Shown here: piece by piece, positions 34,051 through 44,570 of the stretch
How positions within the stretch are numbered: position 1 is the first letter of the stretch
Layout of the letters: each line of letters begins with the position of its first letter
The notes under the pieces: generated by a model
Seen by the model: only the letters and a program-made list of their open reading frames with translations
The model's database searches: none
Told to the model about the DNA's origin: nothing
Translations under genes and position numbers: made by a program
Origin: Lepturacanthus savala
Taxonomy: Eukaryota > Chordata > Actinopteri > Scombriformes > Trichiuridae
Direction of reading: 5' to 3'
NCBI GenBank assembly: GCA_030544235.1
Contig: CM060461.1
Span: 2,128,449-2,192,448, forward strand
Length of the DNA stretch: 64,000 bases

Positions 34051-37000
34051 TCACCAGTAGAAGGAGCGCGACAGGAAGTTGGCGGCAGCACCCACCCAGC
34101 TGGTCCCGTCCTGGCCGGATCCCACCCGGGTCACCACCTTGTCGGGCTCCTGAGACGGACTCTCGTCCTCTGGCAGGTAGTCCGGCAGGTCCACGTTCTG
34201 CTCCACATCCGCCGAGCTGCTCTCTGCCAACGGGATCAGAACCTGGAGACAAGGACAGTCAAACATTTCTCAGGTAAACCCATTTTATTCATGAATAAAG
34301 AGCAGTGAACAGTGAGTCTCCAATTGCCATGAACAAAGTGGAAAGTGGAGTCCCTGACTCTGCTGCCACCTGCTGGTCTGCAGGATTATTTCAGCTGTTC
34401 AATAAATTCACCAGTGACTACTTGATTAAAATAAAAAATAAAAAAACTGCACCTACACAGGCCCTGCAGGACCAGGATTACCCACCCCTGTTCTAAAACT
34501 TCATCCACATTTTAAGAAGAGAGTTATGTTAAGTTACTAAAAACTGTATAACATTATTATAATTTCCTTTTCAATCTTATTTTATTCAGTTCTTACTAGT
34601 TTTTAATCAGCTTAAGTCATGATCATAACAATCAAATATTCATTTTCTCAATTCTAACCCTTAAAATGTCAGTTTGTTGACATAGTTCCTCTGTTTATTT
34701 GAATGAATTATTTTCCATAAAATAAATGGGGGGTGATCATCAGACCCACCAACTTCAGTCCTCAACGTAATCACCACATACTCATTTAGTATCAGAATGA
34801 TTAAAGCATGCTGTTTATTGTGCTGAGGTGATGTCGGAACAGGAACTGACCTCGTCTCCACTCTCTCCTTTCACCACCTGCTGAGCCGTCATCACCTCCG
34901 TGGATGCGATGGCAGATGCCAGAGCCTTCAGGGGAAAACACATCCAGCTGTTTACAGAGGATTTTCACTTTTTAATCACTTCTTTAACATTTTTCTATAT
35001 TGTTTAACATTGAATATCTGTGTTTTAGACTTCACTGGGGGGTTGCTGTGGCTCAGAGTAGCTGCTCCATTATAGAAAAAATCATTATCACAATTATTAT
35101 AGTCAATATTGAAATCAGGATTTCAAATCAGGATTATTCAAACAACCATTTTTTAAATTACACATTTTTACACATACGCATTTTTTGAGTGACTGTGCTT
35201 TTTGTGGCTATGTGGCATTTTTTGCCACATATCCACATTGTTTCAACTCAATTATATGATTTTGGAGATTGACACGCCAATACTTTCACTTTTAACTAGT
35301 CAAAGATATGAGCATCTCAGTCATGCGAGACCTGAAGGCTACAGACCTGCTGGTAATGTAAAGTGCTTTGATTGGTTGAAATGACTGGGAAGGTGCTATA
35401 CAGATGCAGAACATTTGACTTTTACCATTACTGCTTCCTGAGAAGCCGGGCTGCAGCACTTTACTATTCATGGAGGCTTTTTTTATCTTTCTACTGTTGA
35501 TTTCACTTCAAATCCTACAAATAAGTGAATGAGAAGAAATGATTGTATTTTACTGGCACAGAAAGAATTAAGAGTGGACCCACCTCAGCCTTCAGGTCAG
35601 AGCGGATCCGGACGATGCATCTCTTCACAGCCATCTGGAAGGTGAAGCTGATCACTCCTCTGATCTTCAGCAGCGCCTCTTCACACAGGCTCCTCCGACT
35701 CTGACCAGGGAGAAACATCACATGGTGTACAGCAGCTTTCTATTCTGTCACCGACATGTGTTAGTCTCTTGACAGCTGATGATGATGAACGATTTTGGAA
35801 AATAATCTAATTGCAATTTTTTTTAATTTATTTTTTTCCTCCACCTCTATCTGTTTCTTCCTCAACAAAACATAACGAATGATTTAAAATATAACACCAT
35901 ACGGCTGTCAGATATAGCACCATACGGCTGTCACATATAGCACCATACGGCTGTCACATATAGCACCACACGGCTGTCACATATAGCACCACACGGCTGT
36001 CACATATAGCACCATACGGCTGTCACATATAGCACCATACGGCTGTCACATATAGCACCACACGGCTGTCACATATAGCACCACACGGCTGTCACATATA
36101 GCACCATACGGCTGTCACATATAGCACCATACGGCTGTCACATATAGCACCACACGGCTGTCACATATAGCACCATACGGCTGTCACATATAGCACCATA
36201 CGGCTGTCACATATAGCACCACACGGCTGTCACATATAGCACCATACGGCTGTCATATATAGCACCACACGGCTGTCATATATAACACCACACGGCTGTC
36301 ATATATAACACCATACGGCTGTCATATATAACACCACACGGCTGTCACATATAGCACCATACGGCTGTCATATATAACACCACACGGCTGTCATATATAG
36401 CACCACACGGCTGTCATATATAGCACCACACGCTTAGAAAATCATGTTTTATCACATTGCGATATTATTGCTAATGCAATAAATGGTTCCGCTGTATTTC
36501 CCGCTCACCGAGTCGTCCAGCCCGTCGATGTGGAGGACGACGGTCTTTGCCCTCTTGTTGCTGGAGCCCAGGAAGAACTGGGCTTTCCGCCGACTGCTGA
36601 CCATCTCCTCAGCACTCGGCTCCGATTCCGCACTCCCAGACGCCTGCAGGAGCTCGTAGATCTCTGATGCCAGGAGCTTGGTCTCTCCTGGAGTGGTCGA
36701 CCTGAGCAACATGAGACAAGAGAGACACTTCTTTTTAGTGCTTCATCGTTGGCGAGAAGCTTTGTAACTGTGCTTCATTTGCAAGCAGCACGCAGCCTCC
36801 AACATGGCTGCTGGGTGTTTAGTGAAGCTTTAGAATATTCAGGAAACATCAGAGACTCACTTCTGCATGACGTTCTGGAGGCTCAGCATCATCCCCAACT
36901 CTCCCTTCAGCTTCTCCCGGTTGGATCGACATTCTGCCAGGTAACGAACTGCCTGGAGACAACAGCCAATCACAGTCAGAGGGACGACACCAGGACAACA

Positions 37001-37829
37001 CACTGTCCTGAAACCACACTCATAACATGTTCTGATAGAAGTCATGAGGCCAGCTGAGGTCATGCAATAAGGGTAAAATAAAGTCTAGTTTCTACTTCTG
37101 CTACGTAGCGACATCGTAGGAGGACTTCACCTCCAAGAAAACCTGACTACACGTCTACGTGAACCTCCAGGGCTGTGATTGGTCAGTTCAGCTCCTCTAG
37201 GGCTGTGATTGGACAGTTCAGTCGTGGCGGTCTACATTTGCCACTACAAACGGCTTCTCTGACGCTTCCACTTCAACATTTGCAATAAAATAATTTTCTC
37301 TTTAATATCAATGACCTACAAACACACACGCTGCATCCTGGTTGTCTGAAGGAGGATTAGGACCAGGAAATGCGTTAATGGTGTAGCTACGTAGCATTAA
37401 GTAGAAACTAGGCTTAAAGGGGGTGTGACATCATGATTGACAGCTGCCCTCAAACCTTCACCAGACACATTGGACAGGCCAAGAGGTTGTATGGTTCTTC
37501 ATAGACAATGAAGAAATAGGCAACAGTTCCAAATCTCTGGGAACTTTTAAAGTTGGAAACTTTACCAAGAATTAACAGAAGTTGGAGTTGGATTTCACTT
37601 GGTTTCCAGGTGTGATTCAGCTGTAGCAGCAAATATAAAGTGGAGTCACACAGGTGCAGCAGCTCACCAGCAGGGCAGAGTAGACCACCTGAGGGTTGGG
37701 GTGGTCCAGGAACAGGATGAGTCCGGGCAGGCAGCCCTGGTCCTGGACGATGGCTCTGCGGTTCAAGGGGTCTGCAGCCAGGTCCCTCAGCTGGTTGACC
37801 ACGGCCAGGGCGTCCGGCTCCGCACTCAT
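34051..37829 (-). CDS. armc1: Armadillo repeat-containing protein 1
   Basis: Six coding exons on the minus strand: 37668-37829, 36861-36952, 36509-36701, 35584-35700, 34851-34925, 34051-34242. All introns are GT/AG and the frame is continuous: 831 nt, 276 aa (human ARMC1 is 282). The start MSAEPDALAVVNQLRDLAAD corresponds to the conserved ARMC1 N-terminus. Then come an armadillo-like helical part (to about residue 85), a segment with RRKAQFFLGSSNKRAKTVVL, and an HMA-like fold region (CEEALLKIRGVISFTFQMAV). The conserved C-terminus ends in FLSRSFYW. The family associates with the mitochondrial outer membrane and the MICOS/MIB assembly and affects mitochondrial distribution. A 5' untranslated exon (39621 to about 39800) splices to an acceptor at 37861. 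Intron 3 contains a 23-bp minisatellite. Confidence 0.96.
34243..34850. other. armc1 intron 5
   Basis: Minus-strand donor GTCAGT at 34845-34850; acceptor just above 34242. Around 34466-34492 is a terminus-like block (CAGGACCAGGATTACCCACC) resembling the end of the MITE at 19921. Nothing else was recognised. Confidence 0.7.
34926..35583. other. armc1 intron 4
   Basis: Minus-strand donor GTGGGT at 35578-35583, acceptor just above 34925. AT-rich, with no exon or identified repeat. Confidence 0.7.
35885..36432. repeat. 23-bp minisatellite in armc1 intron 3
   Basis: About 23-24 head-to-tail copies of a unit containing ACGGCTGTCACATATAGCAC plus CAT or CAC. Variation is limited to a few sites: CATACGG or CACACGG, CACATA or CATATA, TAGCACC or TAACACC. 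Runs of TT-CC-TT-CC variant order in the middle suggest growth by two- to four-unit steps. There are no unique spacers, so this is not a CRISPR array. Confidence 0.95.
37081..37415. mobile_element. Harbinger-like MITE in armc1 intron 1
   Basis: Flanked by TAA on both sides, with inverted ends AGTCTAGTTTCTACTTCTGC and (reversed) AGCCTAGTTTCTACTTAATG followed by CTACGTAGC. Contains CAGGGCTGTGATTGGTCAGT and ATCAATGACCTACAAACACA. A longer copy lies at 56649-57399 and a fragment at 60979-61120. A 3-bp TAA duplication and AT-rich ends point to PIF/Harbinger. No transposase. Confidence 0.7.
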
Positions 37830-37861
37830 GGCTGCCCTTCACTCACCCATGCACAACTCAA

Positions 37862-39620
37862 CTGACAAAACAACCAAACAGTATAGCTTCAAATGCCACA
37901 TTTTGTCAAATAATAAATAAAAATTGTTGAAAAATATAAAGATCTTCACTACACTGTGCCAAGAACATGCACATTATTCCTGACTTTTTGTACTATTTGC
38001 ACTATTCATTCTGCTCATTCCTTGTACATTACTTCTAAATATCTGTACATTATCTGCCGACTTATAGTTTATATTTATATTCTATGTTACTTGTTTTTTT
38101 TTATTCTATTTTATCTTAACTTAAATACCTTATTACAATGTTATTCCTATTGATACAGCATGTGGACGGCAAGTAAGAATTTCATTGTACAGAGAAACTT
38201 TATTCTACACTGTGGACATGACAATAAACACTTTGAATCTTGATCTACAATGTTAAAACTTCAAACAATCACATTTAACATGCATTTTTCTTAAAATTAA
38301 TCATTTTAAATTGCTTTATTTCTGTCCAGTCTCCTCTAATTCAACAATTCTGACATACTTTACTTCCATATGAATATAGACTAGGGTTGCAAAATTCTAG
38401 GAATTTTCAAAGTTTGAACCTTTTCATAGGAATTAATGTGAATATATGGGAATAAACTGGAATAAATCCAAAATTTACACAATTGAAGGTTGGTTTTTAA
38501 CAGGGAACTTCAATATAGTTGGGGAAAATATATTGTATATATTGGTATTAATGTTTAACTTGCAAATATTAAAGAAAATGTATTGCTATAGTCACCAGCT
38601 AGCTGGTAAGTTAGATGTGATATGTGGAAAAATTCTAAAGTTCCCGACTGAAAATTTCCATGGAAAGTTTCTCAAAATTTTCCATCCCTTTGCAATCCTA
38701 ATATAGACACATACATCACACACACATGACATAAAATACTTCAATATTCTTAATTTAACTCAATATTCTTAAATTAAATTGTCTTTTTCGTTGATTTTTA
38801 AATGTGTTATGCAGTGAGTAAAAGGTGATAATATAAAACAGTATTAATTTACGCAAGAGTGACTAAAATTGGCCCCACATTGATAAACTATAATAATGTA
38901 TAGACACACAGCGTCACAGGAAGCAGAATAGACATTCTACATCAGTCCAGTGTTGATTGGTGGATCAGACATTAGCCGAATTAACATTCCTGCATATTTA
39001 CAGGTATTAAGTCATGTCTGTCATGAGTACAGTTGTGCAATAATACTCAGATATTTTACTGCAGTAAAAGTACAGAAGTGTTTTCAGCGAAACATATTTA
39101 AAATATTTCTGTATATAATGTGGAAATAATGTGTATTTTATTTCTTCTTCTGCCTCTAGATATTTTCTATATTTTTTATAAAACTTTTATCTTCTGTCAT
39201 TGCTTTTCTGCATCTGAACTGTGGTAACGCACATTTTTTGTTAAAGTCACTAAATACATGTGAGAGTATTTAAAAGTTTGGTTGTCATAATATTTGGAAC
39301 CTTCCACACAAATTGCAAATATAATAAAAGTAAAGCAATTTAACATAATATATAATAAAATATTAGATATTATTATTATTATTATTATAGAAGTTATATT
39401 AATAATTATTATAATAATAGAATGTAATTAAACCTGTTAAAAGTAGCATCACATTGAAATACTCTAGAACCTTGAATACTTGAGTAAATGTACTTAGTTT
39501 CTTTCTACTTGTGGCTTTGTCTCTGACAGCAGAATTTAATTAAATTGCATTAAATCTTACAAAGTCAAATTATTGTTGTAGCGGCTCCATCCGGAGGAGT
39601 CTGACCCGAACAGGACTCAC
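37862..39620. other. armc1 intron in the 5' UTR
   Basis: Lies between the untranslated first exon (minus-strand donor GTGAGT at 39615-39620) and the exon carrying the start codon. It contains the complete hAT MITE at 38382-38700. The rest is AT-rich. Confidence 0.65.
38382..38700. mobile_element. hAT MITE with perfect 8-bp target duplication
   Basis: 319 bp, beginning TAGGGTTGCAAAATTCTAGG and ending CATCCCTTTGCAATCCTA, an imperfect terminal inverted repeat. The 8-bp sequence ATATAGAC is present on both sides (38374-38381 and 38701-38708), the size expected for hAT insertion. Non-coding. Confidence 0.9.
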
Positions 39621-40040
39621 CTCTGACGGCTGCTGTTAGCGGTTAGCTGCCCGGTTAGCTGCCCGGTTAGCTTCTCCTCCGTCAGCCCGACATAAACCGA
39701 ACCTGCCCGGTAACGTTTTTCTGGAGCGGCAACTAAAGGTAGAACAAGTCGCTCCAATGTCAATCTGTACTCGAATTAAAATAAAAAACGTGTATAAAGT
39801 TATTTATAACGACGAAAAATAAATCGTGACTGATTTTCCTACTGAAAAGCGATGGGGGAGCGACGTATCAACACCGCGGCTTCTGATTGGCTGGTATGCG
39901 GCCACCTGATGTCACCAACCAATGAGCTGCCGTTCTGCAGTTAAATGTCCCATGCCCAAGCTATATGAACACATATACGTCGCCTTCGTCGCTGATAGCT
40001 ATTGGAGCAATGCGTCAATGCTGCCGCCATCTTGGGAGGG
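39600..40040 (-). promoter_or_regulatory. armc1 promoter and untranslated first exon
   Basis: The only CpG-containing stretch near armc1. A minus-strand donor (GTCAGAG then GTGAGT at 39615-39620) closes an untranslated exon beginning somewhere about 39750-39850. Upstream are CCAAT boxes (plus-strand ATTGG at about 39885 and 40001) and a YY1-like GCCGCCATCTTGG at 40024-40036. GTTAGC-rich repeats lie just inside the exon (39635-39670). The transcription start is inferred. Confidence 0.6.
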
Positions 40041-40162
40041 GCGAGACTGTAGCTTAATGTAGGGCTATACCTTTTCTAGATCGAAAGCACGATAACGTAT
40101 CTGATTTCAATAAGTCATTTTATTTCATTTACATTCATTTCATTCTATCATTCTATCTATAT

Positions 40163-40322
40163 ATACACCCCAGATGGTCGCCAGGCAATCGTGGGGCACA
40201 CACACCATTCACTCACACACTCACACTTATGGGCAATTTAGGGTTTTCAATTAACCTCAGCATGTTTTTGGACTGTGGGAGGAAGCCAGAGTAGCTGGTG
40301 ATTTATATATATAACAACGGGC

Positions 40323-40386
<64 letters not shown>

Positions 40387-40387
40387 C

Positions 40388-40443
<56 letters not shown>

Positions 40444-40603
40444 GCCCGTTGTTATATATATAAATCACCAGCTACTCTGGCTTCCTCCCACAGTCCAAAA
40501 ACATGCTGAGGTTAATTGAAAACCCTAAATTGCCCATAAGTGTGAGTGTGTGAGTGAATGGTGTGTGTGCCCCACGATTGCCTGGCGACCATCTGGGGTG
40601 TAT
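40163..40603. repeat. Near-perfect palindrome with (TA)n centre
   Basis: The left arm 40163-40330 and right arm 40437-40603 are reverse complements and read identically over at least 160 bases. The central 106 bp is a TA repeat, itself self-complementary. The arms contain the dispersed CCTCCCACAGTCC repeat, and the right-hand copy continues to about 40690 (AGGCTCCAGCAGACCCCTGC). Such a structure could extrude a cruciform. An assembly fold-back artefact cannot be excluded. Confidence 0.9.
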
Positions 40604-41177
40604 CCCTGCCTCTCGCCGTAACGCGCTGGGATAGGCTCCAGCAGACCCCTGCTTATTCCTCATCAGAGGAATAAGCAGGTATAGAAAATGACTGACTGAC
40701 TGGCTTCTCTCTCAACCAACAACCAATCTTTTGCTAGAATTTCAGTCTCTCTCCATTTGGCTGTATGGAGTTGACCCTCCTAAGATGGCGGCACCGGTGA
40801 CGCGCGATTTGGAGGCTAATGTGGCATCTGTGTTTATATTCGAGTCCCACGCCCCTGTTGGTCTCCGCCATGGATGGTGTCCGTTAAGTTTCAGACCTTC
40901 ATAACAAAAACTGAAATCAAATGTAACTTTTACTGCACTACGTTTATTCATCAGAAAGTTAGTTTTCTACAAATATAAGAGCCAAACAAAGAAAACAATT
41001 CTTCATGACATGCTGCTACCTGGCTGGGTGTATCTCTGCCTCTAATGCTCCAGTTTGTCCATAGGGCTCCATAGGCTGATGGGCTATGTGGCTGTGTGTC
41101 TCTGGTTATGATATTGATGTTGTGTTGGATAACATCCATATGAGCTACATCATCCTCTGACAGAGAGAAACATTCCT
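40604..41177. other. Repeat tail and intergenic DNA
   Basis: Continues the LINE-tail-like repeat to about 40690. A block at 40905-41000 shares AAATATAAGAGCCAAACAAA with the repeat at 27420-27600. No gene was seen. Confidence 0.5.
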
Positions 41178-41204
41178 TAACCCCTTGATGCCTGAATATA
41201 ATAA

Positions 41205-41648
41205 TTTTAATAACCCTAGTAATCCTAGTAACTATAACTATATACTAACTACTATACTATAACTAAGTTACTATAACTATATACTAACTACTATACTATA
41301 AGTAAGTTACTACAACTATATACTAACTACTATACTATAACTAAGTTACTATAACTATATACTAACTACTACACTATAACTAGTAATTATAACTCTATAC
41401 TAACTACTATACTATAACTAGTAACTATAACTACTAACTACTATACTATAACTAGTAACTATAACTATATACTAACTACTATACTATAACTAGTAATTAT
41501 AACTCTATACTAACTACTATACTATAACTAGTAACTATAACTATATACTAACTACTATACTATAACTAAGTTACTATAACTATATACTAACTACTATACT
41601 ATAACTAGCAATTATAACTCTATACTAACTACTATACTATAACTAGTC
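41205..41648. repeat. 38-39-bp satellite array (reverse orientation)
   Basis: About 11 units of CTAACTACTATACTATAACT plus AGTAACTATAACTATATA, the reverse complement of the array at 25876-26525. It is preceded at about 41175-41200 by TTAACCCCTTGATGCCTGAA, which looks like a piggyBac-type MITE terminus. Confidence 0.93.
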
Positions 41649-42095
41649 AAATAAATACATTTATTTGAATTATTTTTTTATTTATTTTTTAATTTCAAAT
41701 AAAGCGTGGGGCTTAAAAGAAGGAACCTGCGACTTAAAAGGTAAGACCATAATGTTATTTATATGTCTCAATTCATATCCCACTTGTGCTAGTTAGAACC
41801 ATAGGTTAGAACAGTTTTTGGCGCCATGTTGCCCCCCGGGAACTCAACGTCGGGCCTACACAGGCCTCAAACTCTTGCTGTCGCCTAAAAGTTAGGATAA
41901 CTTTCCAGTTCTTCTTCTGCACGGGCGAAATGGCGTTAAACACCTGGTTCAGACCGGCTGCTTTAGCGGCTGCGAGGCAGCGCCGATGCGGAAATCACTC
42001 GCGAGCCTCGACTTCATTCATACACACGGAACACCTGGGTGTACCGTGTGTGGGTCTCACACGGTCTCAGTGACTGTGTGTTTGTATCAACATTA

Positions 42096-42997
42096 CCGTA
42101 TTTTCCGGACTATAAGTCGCTCCGGAGTACAAGTCGCACCAGCCATAAAATGCATAATAAAGAAGGAAAAAACATATATAAGTCGCACTGGAGTATAAGT
42201 CGCATTTTGGGGGGAAATTTATGTTGTGAAGCAGAGATAATTAGGGGGCAATTGATTGTTTATCCAGTGGGTGTCGCTGTGTGATCATTGTGGTAAGAAG
42301 GTTTACTGAAGAAGAGTGAAGTTTCCGCGCATGCGCGAGTTGTCGTTCTCCCCGAGACTGGAATGAATGTATTGTTTTTATCTATCGATAAAAAGTGAAA
42401 CTCAACATCTGCGTTTGTGGTCCTTTGTTTTGATAAGTTACCACAATTTATTTGATAAAATCCAACACCAAGAACAGACAGTTAAAATTTAAATGACGAA
42501 CAATTTAAAATAAAAATAGACGCAACAATAGGCTGAACGGTGCTGACGTTACATGATACAACTGAGAACGTGCCTGGTATGTTAACAGAACATATTAAGA
42601 GTTATTTTCCGATAACTATAGCATGAATAACATGCTAAGAATTTCACCAAAACCATCCGTGTCACTAAAATCGGTGTCACTTTTCATCAACTCCTCTATC
42701 TCCGGAGGTAGAAGATGCGACGCTTCCTCTTCTACGTCGCTGACGCCAGACGTCATATTTTACTACTTGCACCTTGTAATCTGCAGAATATGATTTTCTT
42801 TTCGGTGCCGTTTTTGTTAAGCCCTTCTCAGTTGTTTTTAAAATTATCAACACAAGCCTAGAGCGCCCTCTTTCGGTTTAGTGTGGAAATAACATGTGAA
42901 ATTATATACTGGTAATAATGTGTTAATAATTTCATATATAAGTCGCACCCCCGGCCAAACTATGAAAAAAACGCGACTTATAGACCGGAAAATACGG
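42096..42997 (-). mobile_element. DNA transposon with 25-bp TIRs, probably pogo-like
   Basis: 902 bp bounded by TA on both sides (42094-42095 and 42998-42999). The terminal 25 bases at each end are inverted repeats matching at 24 of 25 positions, starting CCGTATTTTCCGG. Motif TATAAGTCGCA recurs as subterminal direct repeats. The minus strand has a 46-codon frame (42616-42756) reading MTSGVSDVEEE and ending in an acidic Ser/Asp tail (KSDTDFSDTDGF). This is like the C-terminal tail of pogo/Tigger-type transposases and suggests a deletion derivative. TA duplication fits Tc1/mariner-pogo; the family call is inference. Confidence 0.75.
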
Positions 42998-43079
42998 TAA
43001 TTCAAAAATATATATTGAGTTTTAAATCCCCTTTTTTACGACATTTGGTAATGAGCATTTCATTCTAAAAGGTGTAAAA

Positions 43080-44570
43080 ATGCAACTTTGGCAAGTATTG
43101 CTTTAAATTGTGTTTTATATTTTTTGTACGTTTTTCAATTAAATTCATTTTTGTACTGTATTTCTGAATCAGTTTCGACATATAACATGAAATTACATGT
43201 TTACAGATGTCTTACTTGCGAGCATGGTGCAAACGTAAGCGAGAAATGGAGCAGTTGTTACGTGACTCAGACAGTGATGAAGATCTACTTGGGGAAGACA
43301 CTAGTAGCTGTGAAAGTACTGAACCATGTGAATGATCATAACAAGTTTGACTCCATTGCCCTGCAGTAATCCTGGCAGGTGATCCTAAATTTGAGAAGAA
43401 ATTAATGCAAAAGTATCCGCCTGATAAAGTTTTTCATTTTACAGGTGGGGACACAGTGCCAGCCCGCCACCAATTTCTGCTGCCAACAGAAGGTAAATTC
43501 TAAGTGCAGGTCAAGTGAACTTATGGGAACATGTTATATTTTTCTGCCCTTTGTCTGTTTTTCAAAGTTCAGTTGTAGTCCAAAGACTGCTCTTCAATTA
43601 TAGATGTGATGTACTTATGTACATACCATAATTCATTTTTGGTTTACCCTTTCAGTATATCAAAGGATGGTTCTGTCACTACTCCTTGATATAAGAAGTG
43701 AAGTGCGGCGTCTGGGACAGGGCACTCCTGCATCAACTCCATCAGCCAGGGTGGACAGAATGGACAAGATGGAGGAATTTAAAAGAGAGGAGCACCACCT
43801 CGCAGAACCAGAGGCTTTTAACGCCCATGTAAAGTCTATAAGATTAGATTCTAAGAACACCACTGCACACATTCTAAAGTTGTCTTCAATATATCAGGAA
43901 AAAATTTAATATGGACTTTTCTTTTTTTCAGGTTCTGCACCTGTCTTTTTATAGACTGAACCCTGATTCTATACATTGCTGATATTACAAACAACACCCC
44001 ATGAGCTTAGCTCTTCTTGTTTTTTTGCCATTACTTTTTACTTTGTCTTATTTAATCCATGTAGAGTAGCTGTTGTTGGAATTGCTATATAGATATAATA
44101 TGAGATTAATATCTGTTGGGGCTGGACTAAAATTGAAGAACATCCAAGGGGATCTGATTTTTTTTTTTTTGAAAATTAAAATACCAGTTATATCACTCAA
44201 ATGTATCCACTTAAATTGTAGGCTCCTTACCAATGGTTTGATGGCCAAGTTCAATTTAAAAGGAACGGGTAAAAAGGACAAGATAGGGTTTGAGAAAACC
44301 TGATGCTACACAGCTGTGTTGGGTAAGACCATTCAGTATTTCATGTTTCATTTCATCTTAACAGTCAATCTTTTAATCCTTTGAATTTGGCTAAATGTGT
44401 TTTGCCAAATCTGGTGTTACAGAGAAATGATGACTGCACGTTTTTACTTTTTCTCCAGATGCTGTCTTGAGGGCTCAGGCCAACGCAACAGAGGGGGCCA
44501 TTAAACAGGCTGTTGTGGACCATCTGAAGCATGCACCTTCAAGGAGGGGGGCAAGGAGGATGCTTAGTCT
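43080..44570 (+). pseudogene. Decayed DUF4806-like, probably transposon-associated gene
   Basis: Exon-like pieces with AG/GT context on the plus strand. First, 43208-43342 starts MSYLRAWCKRKREMEQLL and is acidic. Second, the text PKFEKKLMQKYPPDKVFHFT lies near 43390-43442. Third, 43655-43908 reads VYQRMVLSLLLDIRSEVRR and continues through a Thr/Ser-rich linker. Fourth, LLTNGLMAKFNLKGTGKK starts near 44221. Fifth, DAVLRAQANATEGAIKQAVV starts near 44459. The third to fifth resemble the DUF4806 C-terminal domain found in many fish transposon-borne proteins. Stops and poor junctions indicate decay. Function unknown. Confidence 0.5.

Noticed and set aside
35885..36432. Possible CRISPR-like array
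   Set aside because: The repeat is contiguous with no unique spacers, and the host is a vertebrate nuclear genome; it is a minisatellite.
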